From positions 9,672,001 to 9,736,000 of the forward strand of contig NZ_CP042997.1 in the NCBI RefSeq assembly GCF_008087625.1: 64,000 nt of DNA, read 5' to 3'. Origin of the DNA: Aquisphaera giovannonii. GTDB taxonomy: Bacteria > Planctomycetota > Planctomycetia > Isosphaerales > Isosphaeraceae. Position 1 is the stretch's first letter. The number at the start of each line of letters is the position of its first letter. Below the pieces are notes generated by a model. The model was not told the origin of the DNA, did not search any database, and was given only the letters and a program-made list of their open reading frames with translations. A program made the position numbers and the translations under genes. This document shows, piece after piece, positions 64,000 to 64,000 of the stretch.

Positions 64000-64000
64000 G

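Overview
The window is very GC-rich bacterial DNA that reads as a planctomycete chromosome, most likely family Isosphaeraceae (inference). The evidence is the planctomycete-typical content: DUF1501 and DUF1549/DUF1553 cytochrome proteins, a PVC-type membrane-bound dehydrogenase with HEAT repeats and a C-terminal haem motif, a TIGR03067-like protein, an LEPxxR-type N-terminal motif protein, Ser/Thr kinases with WD40 and TPR tails, SigJ-like ECF sigma factors, and many secreted glycoside hydrolases. I saw no rRNA, tRNA, CRISPR array, phage or transposase gene.

Layout. 1-5.2 kb: the N-terminal part of a membrane Ser/Thr kinase (cut by the left edge), a membrane-anchored spherulin-4-like protein, a small Cys-pair protein and an LEPxxR-motif protein. 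5.2-11.9 kb: one long minus-strand operon of eight genes (radical SAM protein, 79-aa protein, Ycf46-like AAA+ ATPase, DUF1257/Ycf35-like, DUF2997, zinc-ribbon membrane protein with a degenerate signal-peptidase-I-like domain, TPR protein, PilT-like ATPase). It is read from a promoter whose -35 and start region are overlaid by three GGACAA/TGTC motifs. This is the best candidate here for an uncharacterised system.

12-31.7 kb: carbohydrate and secreted enzymes. These are GH43, a Tat-exported sulfite-oxidase-type molybdoenzyme, two convergent SGNH hydrolases around an inverted repeat, the PVC dehydrogenase, GH32, and a rhamnose group (rhaA, rhaT, and a 1559-aa alpha-L-rhamnosidase fused to three DUF1080 domains) closed by a clear terminator. 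31.8-40.8 kb: signalling. A CheB-CheR-PAS fusion, a NarL-type kinase and a NarL-type regulator overlap as an operon, followed by a receiver-HPr fusion and, on the other strand, two overlapping sigma-factor genes.

41-54.5 kb: a 1643-aa kinase-WD40-TPR protein divergent from a 1710-aa PSCyt/WD40/DUF1549/DUF1553 protein. The latter is followed by a less GC-rich HEPN plus BolA-like gene pair, DUF1501, and a TIGR03067-like gene. 54.5-64 kb: a repeat cluster between convergent genes, a stand-alone HPr, a DUF362 protein, GH95, a 49-aa protein, and a urease operon read leftwards in the order ureC (cut by the right edge), ureE, ureF, ureG, ureD.

Three different inverted-repeat elements (16.6, 21.8 and 54.5-54.8 kb) lie in gaps between genes and look like dispersed genomic repeats. 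Coding strands carry very long antisense open frames because of the GC-rich third positions; these were left out.
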